A stretch of DNA of 8,700 nucleotides from Chlamydiia bacterium (GCA_003170575.1 PMZB01000197.1:1-8700); one strand, 5' to 3'; positions 1 to 6,100 are shown, counted from the first letter of the stretch. Notes: generated by a model not told the origin, from the letters alone. Made by a program: numbers and translations.

Positions 1-11
1 GAATAGTTCTT

Positions 12-956
12 CTAAAACGAATACGCCAGAGATAGAAGGTAATCAACCGTTGTGCGTCGGACTTTTTTGAAACGGAATCTTTCTTCAGTGGATCCATGTT
101 CAGAAACACGGGAATAGCCATCATGCCCTATAAATTCAGAAAAACGAGCTCCTAGAGCAATCTCAAGGTTCTTTATGCAGGAATAGTGCAAAGTAACGTC
201 GCCTTGTTGTCCATATGTGTTGCGCTCTCTTGATTTATCCTTAATCCTGCTGTGGACATGTTCAAAGTGGCTTTTATTCGTGAAATGCATGGGGTAGAAA
301 AATGCGTACCCAAATTCAAGTGCGAAAGAGGAAAACACAGGTTTTTTGAGCCGTAGATCGATGAAAGGAGATGCCCAGCTTGCCTTGGTAGTTGCATGCA
401 TATCATGAAACTTTCTATGAGTGTCAAGAAACTGGGGAGCTCCAGGGTAGTTTGGGTGTTCTCCGCGTATGGTAACGTCGCCCTTTTTCAACGTATACTT
501 TTGCAGAAAGTATGCAGCCCCAAGACTTGGTGTGAGCGTAGCATCCTGATACACGTGGAAGATGCGGCCTATTTTAAGAGAGCTGTCAAAGTTATAGTCC
601 CCATGAATCTTTGCATGCATGTGGGCGATTTCCTGCTTCGGACCTTCTTCTGAACGGATGCGCTCCCTTGCTTTTCCGTGGAAAACATCTCCATAGACAA
701 GATCAAGGCAGCCGACATAATCTCCTGCGCAAATAGTTCCCTTCAACCCACTTAAGTAGATCCTTTTGCTATGTAAATCGGCCTTAGTCTGCGCATGTAC
801 TCCTTCATGCTTTCTTGAAGCTCTCCACCGGAGATGATCGTGTCGTATACCTTGAGTGACCTCAACTTTGGTTTCTAAAGCTGATGCCTTCTCAACTGGG
901 CATGCAGTTAAAATAAGCAACAGGGGCAGCGCGTGCCAAAGAACAAATTTTCTCAT
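12..956 (-). CDS. Predicted outer-membrane beta-barrel protein, His-rich, with lipobox-like signal peptide
   Basis: The 314-residue product is not assigned to a named family. The N-terminus is a typical export signal: Met-Arg-Lys, a hydrophobic stretch to residue 18, and a perfect lipobox LTAC with Cys19. An Ala-Ser-Ala at 24-26 could instead serve signal peptidase I. The rest is made of alternating polar/aromatic stretches that look like amphipathic beta strands (for example about 110-155, 190-225 and 255-275). It ends in LAYSF, a terminal Phe with alternating hydrophobics, as in BAM-inserted outer-membrane proteins. Size and architecture fit the MOMP-like or porin-like barrels of environmental chlamydiae, but I see no diagnostic motif. 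His is strikingly common, 22 of 314 residues by hand count. Cys77 and Cys83 could pair. The start is supported by GGAAG about 10 bases upstream. It lies 74 bases downstream of the caspase-like gene on the same strand and may share its transcript. Barrel nature is inferred. Confidence 0.6.
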   Translation of the reverse strand: MRKFVLWHALPLLLILTACPVEKASALETKVEVTQGIRHDHLRWRASRKHEGVHAQTKADLHSKRIYLSGLKGTICAGDYVGCLDLVYGDVFHGKARERIRSEEGPKQEIAHMHAKIHGDYNFDSSLKIGRIFHVYQDATLTPSLGAAYFLQKYTLKKGDVTIRGEHPNYPGAPQFLDTHRKFHDMHATTKASWASPFIDLRLKKPVFSSFALEFGYAFFYPMHFTNKSHFEHVHSRIKDKSRERNTYGQQGDVTLHYSCIKNLEIALGARFSEFIGHDGYSRVSEHGSTEERFRFKKVRRTTVDYLLSLAYSF

Positions 957-1030
957 ACAACCACTTCCACAAAAAGGGTGAAAAAAATCCTTTTAACCAT
1001 GTTGTAACGGATGGTAAACCTTCAGATGAG

Positions 1031-1831
1031 TTAAAGACAAGTCTTGAAACTCTTACATATCGGCTCATTAGAATTTCGCTTATCAACCCTATTCGAAAGG
1101 AGAAAGTTCTGTTTGAAATTTTTTAAGAAAACCAGATGATGGTTCATAACGCTAAATTGCCATTTCCAGGAGCGTTGCCCATTCTTCAGGGAGTCAAATA
1201 ACATTGCTGAGAAAAAGCCGCCAATAGGCTGGTCCTTATAAAATATCCCATAAGAAGAATCTGGCGAGGAAGAAGAAGAGCCCATGATGTACCCTTTGGC
1301 ATGAAGGAAAAGGGATTTAGCGTGTGTAAACTTGTTTTTAAAGTTGTCTCTTTCTTTGATTAATTTTGTTTCATGTTGATAGGTGAACACTTTGTCATAA
1401 CAATCGAAAAAGGAAAGGACCAGTTTTGGCTTTGCTGTACGCAGTTTTTGGGTGATCTCCTTTTGGGGGAGTGTTCGATCCACCAAACACATAGAGGGTC
1501 TTTTCGATCCATTTTCCCAGACACCTTTTCCTACATAATAGAGAAAAATGATGTTTTTCTTACTCTTGGGAATAGAATTTACCCATCTTGCTATTTTCTT
1601 TTTGGACGTTTCTTGGCCAGCGAAATTTTGCATATGCAAACGCGTGCCAAGACGGCTAGAAATTTCCTGAAGATGTCTTTGCATTGTACTTGCGTCTTGC
1701 TCATACATTACCGAAAGTGGTGACGTATGGGGATCTGTGACAATGAGCGCATACAGATTCACAGTCTCTTTTGCGCATAACGCTAAGGTTGGGATCAACA
1801 ACAGAGAGAAGCAAAAAGATAACAGCTTCAT
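1031..1831 (-). CDS. Secreted caspase-fold protein (peptidase C14-like), probably catalytically dead
   Basis: The product has 266 residues from the chosen ATG. Residues 1-20 form a Sec signal peptide (MKLL, then a Leu/Phe-rich core, then Ala20). The mature part follows the caspase p20/p10 order. Strand 1 is YALIV (about 27-31). Next is NIIFLYYVGKG (92-103), which matches the Tyr-x-Gly-His-Gly loop but has Lys102 where the catalytic His belongs. Then LVLSFFDCYDK (137-147) matches the Asp-x-Cys catalytic loop, with Tyr145 at the Cys position and a Cys one residue earlier. A Ser-rich substrate-loop segment (about 184-193) and Gly-Gly-Phe-Phe (204-207) match the p10 part. Family members cleave after basic or acidic residues; this one is predicted to be inactive. 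The frame extends upstream to a TTG at 1897, but the ATG at 1831 has AGAGGG just before it, starts the signal peptide, and lies downstream of a good promoter located inside the extension. Fold assignment is firm by pattern; function is unknown. Confidence 0.72.
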   Translation of the reverse strand: MKLLSFCFSLLLIPTLALCAKETVNLYALIVTDPHTSPLSVMYEQDASTMQRHLQEISSRLGTRLHMQNFAGQETSKKKIARWVNSIPKSKKNIIFLYYVGKGVWENGSKRPSMCLVDRTLPQKEITQKLRTAKPKLVLSFFDCYDKVFTYQHETKLIKERDNFKNKFTHAKSLFLHAKGYIMGSSSSSPDSSYGIFYKDQPIGGFFSAMLFDSLKNGQRSWKWQFSVMNHHLVFLKNFKQNFLLSNRVDKRNSNEPICKSFKTCL

Positions 1832-1834
1832 ACA

Positions 1835-1842
1835 CCCTCTTT
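1835..1842 (-). promoter_or_regulatory. Ribosome binding site deciding the start of the caspase-like gene
   Basis: Read on the minus strand this is AAAGAGGG, three bases before the ATG at 1831. The two upstream candidates in the same frame, an ATG at 1858 and a TTG at 1897, lack a comparable purine run, and only the 1831 start places a signal peptide at the N-terminus. Confidence 0.55.
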
Positions 1843-1868
1843 GCGCTTGATGGGCCATTTTCGAAAGT

Positions 1869-1897
1869 ACTATGCATCCCATCCAGCTGAAAGTCAA
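1869..1897 (-). promoter_or_regulatory. Candidate sigma-70-type promoter for the leftward genes
   Basis: On the minus strand the -35 box TTGACT (1892-1897) and the -10 box CATAGT (1869-1874) are separated by exactly 17 bases. They match the consensus at 5 of 6 and 4 of 6 positions. Transcription would begin near 1862 and give a leader of about 30 bases ahead of the ATG at 1831. The -35 box overlaps the alternative TTG start, which argues against that start. This is a pattern match only. Confidence 0.5.
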
Positions 1898-1924
1898 GGA
1901 CCTGCGGATAAAAAATTGGTTATA

Positions 1925-1950
1925 TTGTAAATGGTGAGGCGTGTTATACT
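1925..1950 (+). promoter_or_regulatory. Candidate promoter for the efp-metG operon
   Basis: A good -10 box TATACT lies at 1945-1950. The best -35 candidate is TTGTAA at 1925-1930, but the spacer is only 14 bases. TTGGTT at 1916-1921 is the alternative, with a spacer of 23. Transcription would start near 1957, about 30 bases before the efp ATG. Because the downstream genes are so closely packed, this could drive the whole operon. The weak -35 spacing keeps confidence low. Confidence 0.4.
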
Positions 1951-1976
1951 CTGAGCTTATTCTTGAAGGCAGAGAC

Positions 1977-1981
1977 GGGAG
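1977..1981 (+). promoter_or_regulatory. Ribosome binding site deciding the efp start
   Basis: GGGAG sits 7 bases before the ATG at 1989, where EF-P homology begins. The reading frame is open further upstream to a GTG at 1941, but those extra 16 codons resemble nothing in EF-P and overlap the candidate -10 box. Confidence 0.6.
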
Positions 1982-1988
1982 TTTTTAT

Positions 1989-2525
1989 ATGGTCCAAGCG
2001 AGTCAACTGATTGCTGGCATGACGATAAGAGTTGTTAAAGAGCCCTATCGGGTGGAAAGTGCTGTTAAGGTCGGCGGGCCTAAAGCAAATCCCTTTATGA
2101 AGTGCAAGCTGCGCCATTTGCTCGACAATAAGGTGATAGAGAAGAACTTTAGGCTGAACCAGGATATTGAAGAAGTGAGCATGGAAGAGAGGCGCATCGA
2201 GTATCTCTATCCTGAAGGGAAAAATCATATTTTTCTTGATCTAGGAACCCTTGAGCTTGTCAAGGTTGATGGATCAATTGTTGGCAAGAAATCTCATTAC
2301 TTAAAAGAGGGAGTGGAAGTAAAGGGTGCAGGGTTTGGCGCCACAATCTTTTCCTTGGAGCTTCCGCAATTTCTTGAGATTATGGTAGCTTCTGTTTCAG
2401 AGAAGGGGGGAGTGCGAACGGCAAAACTAGAGACAGGCGCCGAGATTGAAGTCCCTCCATTTATTGATGTGGGCGATGTTGTAAAGATTGATACAAAAAC
2501 TGGAGACTATATACAAAGGGTGTAA
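1989..2525 (+). CDS. efp: Translation elongation factor P (chlamydial paralogue next to accBC)
   Basis: EF-P enters the ribosomal E site and helps stalled ribosomes form peptide bonds at polyproline stretches. The 178-residue product has the three family domains: an N-terminal KOW-like domain (about 1-60), a middle OB domain (about 65-125) and a C-terminal OB domain. The last carries the signature ETGAEIEVPPFIDVGD at 148-163 and ends in the typical KIDTKTGDYIQRV stretch. The domain I loop VGGPKANPF (28-36) has Lys32 where E. coli EF-P has the modified Lys34, but the loop is two residues longer than in E. coli. The protein is about ten residues shorter overall, largely because the Gly-Asp-Thr/Lys-Pro-Ala linker before the C-terminal signature is missing. 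Chlamydia has two EF-P genes; this sequence resembles the divergent copy that also precedes accB there. No lysine-modifying enzyme is visible here. It is the first gene of the apparent operon. Confidence 0.92.
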   Translation: MVQASQLIAGMTIRVVKEPYRVESAVKVGGPKANPFMKCKLRHLLDNKVIEKNFRLNQDIEEVSMEERRIEYLYPEGKNHIFLDLGTLELVKVDGSIVGKKSHYLKEGVEVKGAGFGATIFSLELPQFLEIMVASVSEKGGVRTAKLETGAEIEVPPFIDVGDVVKIDTKTGDYIQRV

Positions 2526-2530
2526 AGGTA

Positions 2531-2538
2531 AGGGGAGG
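2531..2538 (+). promoter_or_regulatory. Strong ribosome binding site of accB
   Basis: AGGGGAGG, four bases before the ATG, is the closest match to the anti-Shine-Dalgarno consensus in the window. By contrast accC, next in line, has no recognisable site and probably depends on translational coupling to accB. Confidence 0.65.
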
Positions 2539-2542
2539 TTTC

Positions 2543-3031
2543 ATGGAACAAAAACAGATTAACCAGCTCATGATTGCTATGGGCCGGTACGGCATAAAGA
2601 AGCTTTCTCTTAAGAGGGAAGATTTTGAAATCTCCCTTGAGCGAGAAGAAGCAAGAGGTGTGAAAGCTGCTCCAGAGATATCAGAAACAAATCCCTTAAG
2701 AAGAGATATAGAAGAGCACCTTGCAACGAGTGCAAGGAATGTAGAGGAAGGGTTGGAGGAGATTCCCTCTTCTAAAGCTGAGGAAAAAAGCCTCTTCATT
2801 ACTTCTCCCATGGTAGGAACATTTTACCGCGCTGCTTCACCGACTGACATGCCCTTTATAAAGCCAGGCGATAAAGTGGATGAAGAAACTGTTGTGTGCC
2901 TCGTTGAGGCCATGAAAGTCATGAACGAAGTAAAAGCTGGAGTGAGTGGAACAGTAGTTGAAGTACTGGTCGAAAACGCTCATCCAATTGAGTTTGGCTC
3001 TAAACTTTTCCGAGTAAATCCAGAACACTAA
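2543..3031 (+). CDS. accB: Biotin carboxyl carrier protein of acetyl-CoA carboxylase
   Basis: AccB carries the biotin that AccC carboxylates and that the AccA/AccD carboxyltransferase uses to make malonyl-CoA, the first step of fatty acid synthesis. The 162-residue length is normal. The N-terminal helix region INQLMIAMGRYGIKKL (6-21) is typical. A linker at about 35-83 follows, which is charged and Glu-rich rather than the usual Ala/Pro-rich type. The biotinyl domain begins at SPMVGTFYRAASP (88-100) and contains VEAMKVMNEV (121-130), in which Lys125 is the biotinylation site. The start is clear: AGGGGAGG lies four bases ahead of the ATG, the strongest ribosome binding site in the operon. It begins 17 bases after efp and is followed by accC after three bases, giving the standard accBC pair. 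No biotin ligase or accA/accD genes are in the window. Confidence 0.97.
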   Translation: MEQKQINQLMIAMGRYGIKKLSLKREDFEISLEREEARGVKAAPEISETNPLRRDIEEHLATSARNVEEGLEEIPSSKAEEKSLFITSPMVGTFYRAASPTDMPFIKPGDKVDEETVVCLVEAMKVMNEVKAGVSGTVVEVLVENAHPIEFGSKLFRVNPEH

Positions 3032-3034
3032 AAT

Positions 3035-4405
3035 ATGCGCAAAGTATTAGTAGCAAATAGAGGTGAGATAGCAGTCAGGGTCATACGAGCATGTCATGAC
3101 TTAGGGTTAGATACGGTTGCTGTCTATTCTCAGGCCGATGCCGAGGCTCTTCACGTGCTCCACGCAGGGGAAGCTATCTGCATTGGAGAAGCGCCATCTC
3201 ATAAATCTTACCTGAAAATTCCTCATATTCTTTCTGCCTGTGAAGTGACAGGGGCTGATGCAATTCACCCTGGATATGGATTTTTAAGCGAAAATGCTAA
3301 TTTTGCCTCTATTTGCAAGAGCTGCGGCGTTGTATTCATAGGGCCTTCTGCAGAAACTATAAGCTTGCTTGGAGACAAGGCTCAGGCGAAAAAGACAGCA
3401 CAGAAGGCAGGCTGCCCCACTATTCCTGGTTCGGATGGTGTTGTGCCATCAATGACAGAAGGGCTTGCTATTGCAAAACAGTTAGGCTTTCCAGTTTTTG
3501 TGAAAGCTGTTGCTGGCGGAGGCGGGAAGGGGATTCGTGTAGTACATACAGAAGCTGATTTTGAGAAGCATTTTTTAGCGGCTCGTGCTGAAGCGGGGAT
3601 CAGTTTTGGCAATCCTGATGTGTACATTGAGAAAATGATCCATAACCCGCGCCACATTGAAATTCAGATTGCAGGGGATAAATGGGGAAATTTTGTCCAT
3701 TTGGGAGAAAGAGACTGCTCTATTCAGCGGCGGAGGCAAAAGCTTATTGAAGAGTGTCCTAGCCCGGTTCTTACCCCAAAATTGCGTCAAGAGATGGGTG
3801 AAGCGGCTATCCGCATTGTAAAAGAGGCAGGCTACTATTCGGTGGGCACGGTAGAGTTTCTTCTTGATGAAAAGAAGAATTTCTACTTTATGGAGGTAAA
3901 TACTCGCGTCCAAGTAGAGCACACAATCACAGAAGAGCTAACAGGGATTGATATTGTCGCGCTCCAGATCCGGATAGCAAGAGATGAAGTTTTGCCCTTT
4001 AAGCAAAAAGATATTCGTTTTGATGGGCATGTGATGCAGTTTCGCATCAATGCTGAAGATCCAGCAGAGAATTTTCTGCCCTCTCCTGGGCGGCTTGATT
4101 TTTATATTGCTCCTGGCGGGCCTCACGTTCGCGTAGACAGCGCCTGTTACGCAGGCTATACAATTCCACCACACTATGACTCCATGATCGCAAAGCTTAT
4201 TGTTTCAGGAAAAGACCGCTCTGAAACCATTCGAAGGGCTATTCGGGCTCTTTCTGAATTTCATATTGGCGGAATCAAAACAACGATCCCGTTTCATCTA
4301 GATATACTAAGGCAGCAGGCATTTTTAAAGGCTCAAGTGGATATTGGCTACGTTGATAGGCTTCTGGCCTCTGGTTACAGTTTTGGCCAATCAAAAGAGG
4401 ACTAA
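3035..4405 (+). CDS. accC: Biotin carboxylase subunit of acetyl-CoA carboxylase
   Basis: AccC uses ATP and bicarbonate to carboxylate the biotin on AccB. At 456 residues it has the usual size and layout: an N-terminal domain (MRKVLVANRGEIAVRVIRAC, 1-20; HPGYGFLSEN, 78-87), an ATP-grasp domain and a C-terminal domain. Visible active-site parts are Lys115, Lys157, the Gly-rich loop GGGGKG (161-166), His207/Glu209, Glu274, Glu287, and the block MEVNTRVQVEH (286-296) holding Arg291 and Glu295. Arg337 in FRINAEDP matches the biotin/bicarbonate Arg338 of E. coli. One oddity is Thr297 directly after this block, where nearly all bacterial AccC proteins have Pro (His-Pro-Val-Thr-Glu; here His-Thr-Ile-Thr-Glu). 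All catalytic residues I can place remain, so it should be active. There is no Shine-Dalgarno sequence; the ATG follows the accB stop by three bases. Confidence 0.97.
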   Translation: MRKVLVANRGEIAVRVIRACHDLGLDTVAVYSQADAEALHVLHAGEAICIGEAPSHKSYLKIPHILSACEVTGADAIHPGYGFLSENANFASICKSCGVVFIGPSAETISLLGDKAQAKKTAQKAGCPTIPGSDGVVPSMTEGLAIAKQLGFPVFVKAVAGGGGKGIRVVHTEADFEKHFLAARAEAGISFGNPDVYIEKMIHNPRHIEIQIAGDKWGNFVHLGERDCSIQRRRQKLIEECPSPVLTPKLRQEMGEAAIRIVKEAGYYSVGTVEFLLDEKKNFYFMEVNTRVQVEHTITEELTGIDIVALQIRIARDEVLPFKQKDIRFDGHVMQFRINAEDPAENFLPSPGRLDFYIAPGGPHVRVDSACYAGYTIPPHYDSMIAKLIVSGKDRSETIRRAIRALSEFHIGGIKTTIPFHLDILRQQAFLKAQVDIGYVDRLLASGYSFGQSKED

Positions 4406-4410
4406 TTGTT

Positions 4411-5283
4411 GTGAAAGGAATGACTGCCTTTGGGGCGGCGAAAAAGCAAGATGACAAGTTTCAAATCAGCGTCGAAATTTCTTCCGTTAACAGGCGTCAT
4501 GCTGAACTTGTGGTGAAATTGCCGCCTGGATATCAAGAGTTGGAGCAAATTATCCGAAAAGAGCTTTTGGAAAAGATTGGACGAGGCCAAGTCACGGTAT
4601 CGATAGATATCACGATGTGTGATCTTGCAGAGATCAAATCCACGATCAATTGGCCTTGGATAAATGCTCAAGCAAGCATTATTCATGAAATTGGAGAACA
4701 TCTTGGCGCGACAGTCAAACCGGACCGGATTGCTCTGGAGCTTTGGAAACTCTCTCTTTTGCACAGCCAAGAAAAAGATTGTACAGGGGTAACATCGCTA
4801 CTTCTTCAAGTACTCCAAGAGGCATATCTTGCATTTGATGCGCAAAAAAAGGCTGACGGTGCTTCTCTTGAAAAAGACTTCACTGCACGCATCAGCATAC
4901 TGCGGGCCTATGCTCAAAAAATTACAGCTCTCACCTCTTCCCAGGTCGAGGAGATACGTAAGAAAATAACTTCCCTTCTTAAAGAGGTTGTTTCCGAGCC
5001 TTTTACATCAGATGAGCGAGTTATGCGCGAAGTTGTTCTTCAGGCAGATAAAGCAGATGTGAGCGAAGAGTTGGTCCGGATAGAGCATCACTTGCAACAT
5101 TTTGACAAGGTCATTTTGGAGAAAAAGCCCTGTGGAAAGCTTTTGGAGTTTATTTTGCAGGAGCTCTTGCGTGAGTTTAATACACTAGGATCAAAAACTG
5201 TGCTTTCCGAGGTTTCTACGCTGGTTGTTCTAGGGAAAACGGAATTAGAGAAAATACGGGAGCAGGTGCAAAATGTGGAATAG
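4411..5283 (+). CDS. yicC: YicC-family endoribonuclease
   Basis: YicC proteins are endoribonucleases; in E. coli YicC is linked to turnover of small RNAs. The 290-residue length is normal. The N-terminus MKGMTAFG matches the family's Met-x-x-Met-Thr-Gly-(Phe/Tyr)-Gly, with Ala6 for the first Gly. EISSVNRRH (22-30) and GRGQV (57-61) follow. The conserved C-terminal half shows ADKADVSEELVRIEHHL (212-228), GKLLEFILQELLREFNTLGSK (242-262, the QE..RE.NT..SK block) and the terminal REQVQNVE. The start is GTG, ten bases after AGAGG; the next in-frame ATG (codon 4) would cut the conserved N-terminus. It begins five bases after accC, and its last 11 bases overlap gmk. A yicC-gmk-rpoZ order is also common in Firmicutes, which supports the identities of all three genes. 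As I recall, this gene does not precede gmk in Chlamydia trachomatis, where rnhB does. Confidence 0.9.
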   Translation: MKGMTAFGAAKKQDDKFQISVEISSVNRRHAELVVKLPPGYQELEQIIRKELLEKIGRGQVTVSIDITMCDLAEIKSTINWPWINAQASIIHEIGEHLGATVKPDRIALELWKLSLLHSQEKDCTGVTSLLLQVLQEAYLAFDAQKKADGASLEKDFTARISILRAYAQKITALTSSQVEEIRKKITSLLKEVVSEPFTSDERVMREVVLQADKADVSEELVRIEHHLQHFDKVILEKKPCGKLLEFILQELLREFNTLGSKTVLSEVSTLVVLGKTELEKIREQVQNVE

Positions 5284-5863
5284 CGATCTTTTAGAAAAGA
5301 TGGCGCGGGGCAAGCTTTTTGTTCTTTGTGCTCCTGCTGGGGCAGGAAAAACGACCCTTGTCAAGCAGTTGCTTGAGAGCTTCCCGAATCTTAAAACATC
5401 TCCTTCCTATACAACGCGTCCTAAGAGAGAGGATGAAGTAGATGGAAGAGAGTACCACTTTGTCTCAAAACAGACCTTTTTGCAAAAAAAGGCTTCTGGG
5501 GACTTTTTGGAGACAATTGAGCTTCATGGAAACTTTTATGGCACGTCAAAGTCTGAGATCGAGTCATTACTGGATTCAGGTATGCATGTGCTTTTAGCAA
5601 TCGATACGCGCGGAGCGGTTGCTGTCAAGAATCTTTTTGACCCAGTCCTCATTTTCCTCAAAGCTCCTTCTTTTGAAGTACTGCGTGAACGGCTTATCAA
5701 AAGGGGATCTGAAGATGCCAAACAACTTGAGGAACGACTTGAGTGGGCGAAAAAAGAATTAGCTGAGGAGAAAAAATTTCACTATAGCGTTATAAATGAT
5801 TCTTTGGAAAAGGCTTTTTCTGTGCTTGCGTGTATACTAATTGCCGAAACCCATCGAAACTAA
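5273..5863 (+). CDS. gmk: Guanylate kinase
   Basis: Guanylate kinase phosphorylates GMP to GDP with ATP, feeding GTP and dGTP synthesis. The 196-residue length is typical. The P-loop is APAGAGKTTLV (20-30), with Ala20 in place of the usual first Gly, a form I recall from chlamydial Gmk. The GMP-binding part follows as SYTTRPKR (45-52), DEVDGREYHFV (54-64), ELHGNFYGTS (83-92) and IDTRGAVAVK (110-119). The lid and C-terminal helix are RLIKRGSED (140-148) and FHYSVINDSLEKA (169-181), ending with the common ILIAE stretch. The ATG lies inside the yicC 3' end, 11 bases before that gene ends, with CAGGTG just ahead of it, so translation of the two is probably coupled. An internal Met10 start would also keep the P-loop but has no better ribosome binding site. 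Confidence 0.95.
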   Translation: MWNSDLLEKMARGKLFVLCAPAGAGKTTLVKQLLESFPNLKTSPSYTTRPKREDEVDGREYHFVSKQTFLQKKASGDFLETIELHGNFYGTSKSEIESLLDSGMHVLLAIDTRGAVAVKNLFDPVLIFLKAPSFEVLRERLIKRGSEDAKQLEERLEWAKKELAEEKKFHYSVINDSLEKAFSVLACILIAETHRN

Positions 5864-5867
5864 GGAG
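5863..5867 (+). promoter_or_regulatory. Ribosome binding site deciding the start of the omega-like gene
   Basis: AGGAG overlaps the last base of the gmk stop codon and lies four bases before the ATG at 5872. The frame is open further upstream, back to 5830 inside gmk, but that part lacks a ribosome binding site and would add residues unlike omega. Confidence 0.6.
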
Positions 5868-5871
5868 AACT

Positions 5872-6099
5872 ATGCAACAAAAAAAATATAACTATGATGA
5901 GGCACTCACCAATGAGCATCTTCTTGGGCAGTTCCCAAGTCAATTTGATCTAGTCAATAGAGCCATAAAGATAGGGGATTATCTGGTCACTTCTGGGAAG
6001 GCATTTACTAATTCCTGGCCTGACAACATACCTGCAGCGGTGCTTAAGAAAATGGCAGAGGAAGGAGTCGAGAGGTTGGAAAAAGAAGTGTATATATAA
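5872..6099 (+). CDS. rpoZ: Probable RNA polymerase omega subunit
   Basis: The 75-residue product starts at an ATG with AGGAG directly ahead. It shows the outline of omega: an early segment ending in QFDLVNRAIKIGDYL (positions about 23-37), which parallels the RFDLVLVAARRAR helix of RpoZ, and later IPAAVLKKMAEEGVE (about 52-66), which parallels the conserved ALREIEEGLI helix. Omega binds the beta-prime subunit and aids polymerase assembly. Its place eight bases after gmk is the classical gmk-rpoZ order of many bacteria. A similarly placed small gene between gmk and metG in Chlamydia trachomatis has usually been called hypothetical. Similarity is limited to short stretches, so identity rests on these motifs plus position. 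Its stop is one base before the next ATG. Confidence 0.65.
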   Translation: MQQKKYNYDEALTNEHLLGQFPSQFDLVNRAIKIGDYLVTSGKAFTNSWPDNIPAAVLKKMAEEGVERLEKEVYI

Positions 6100-6100
6100 G

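Larger units (their letters stand above)
1832..1988. other. Divergent intergenic region
   Basis: These 157 bases separate the leftward pair of exported-protein genes from the rightward housekeeping operon. They hold the two candidate promoters, whose -35 regions lie back to back about 28 bases apart (1897 and 1925), and both ribosome binding sites. I see no convincing operator palindrome, small RNA or riboswitch in it. Confidence 0.6.

Noticed and set aside
969..1003. Possible hairpin with A-rich and T-rich arms between the two leftward genes
   Set aside because: The only stem is about six mostly A-T pairs around an 11-base loop; too weak to call a terminator.
1264..1281. Short AGAAG/AAG repeat as a phase-variation tract
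   Set aside because: It encodes the Ser-rich stretch of the caspase-like protein in triplets, so length changes would not shift the frame; too short for a repeat call.
1400..1402. Cys144 as a substitute catalytic cysteine of the caspase-fold protein
   Set aside because: It is one residue before the expected position after the conserved Asp and no His remains in the partner loop; possible but not supported without a structure.
1373..1723. Open frame of 116 codons on the plus strand inside the caspase-like gene
   Set aside because: It lies fully antisense to a gene with a clear signal peptide and fold pattern, and has no ribosome binding site or recognisable motif.
1031..1897. Longer caspase-like protein starting at TTG 1897
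   Set aside because: The extra 22 residues precede the signal peptide, have no ribosome binding site, and the best promoter lies inside them.
1941..1988. EF-P starting at the GTG at 1941
   Set aside because: The first 16 codons have no EF-P similarity and overlap the candidate -10 box; ATG 1989 has a good ribosome binding site.
3313..4174. Several open frames of 78-115 codons in other frames within accC
   Set aside because: They overlap a full-length, well-conserved accC and show no family features.
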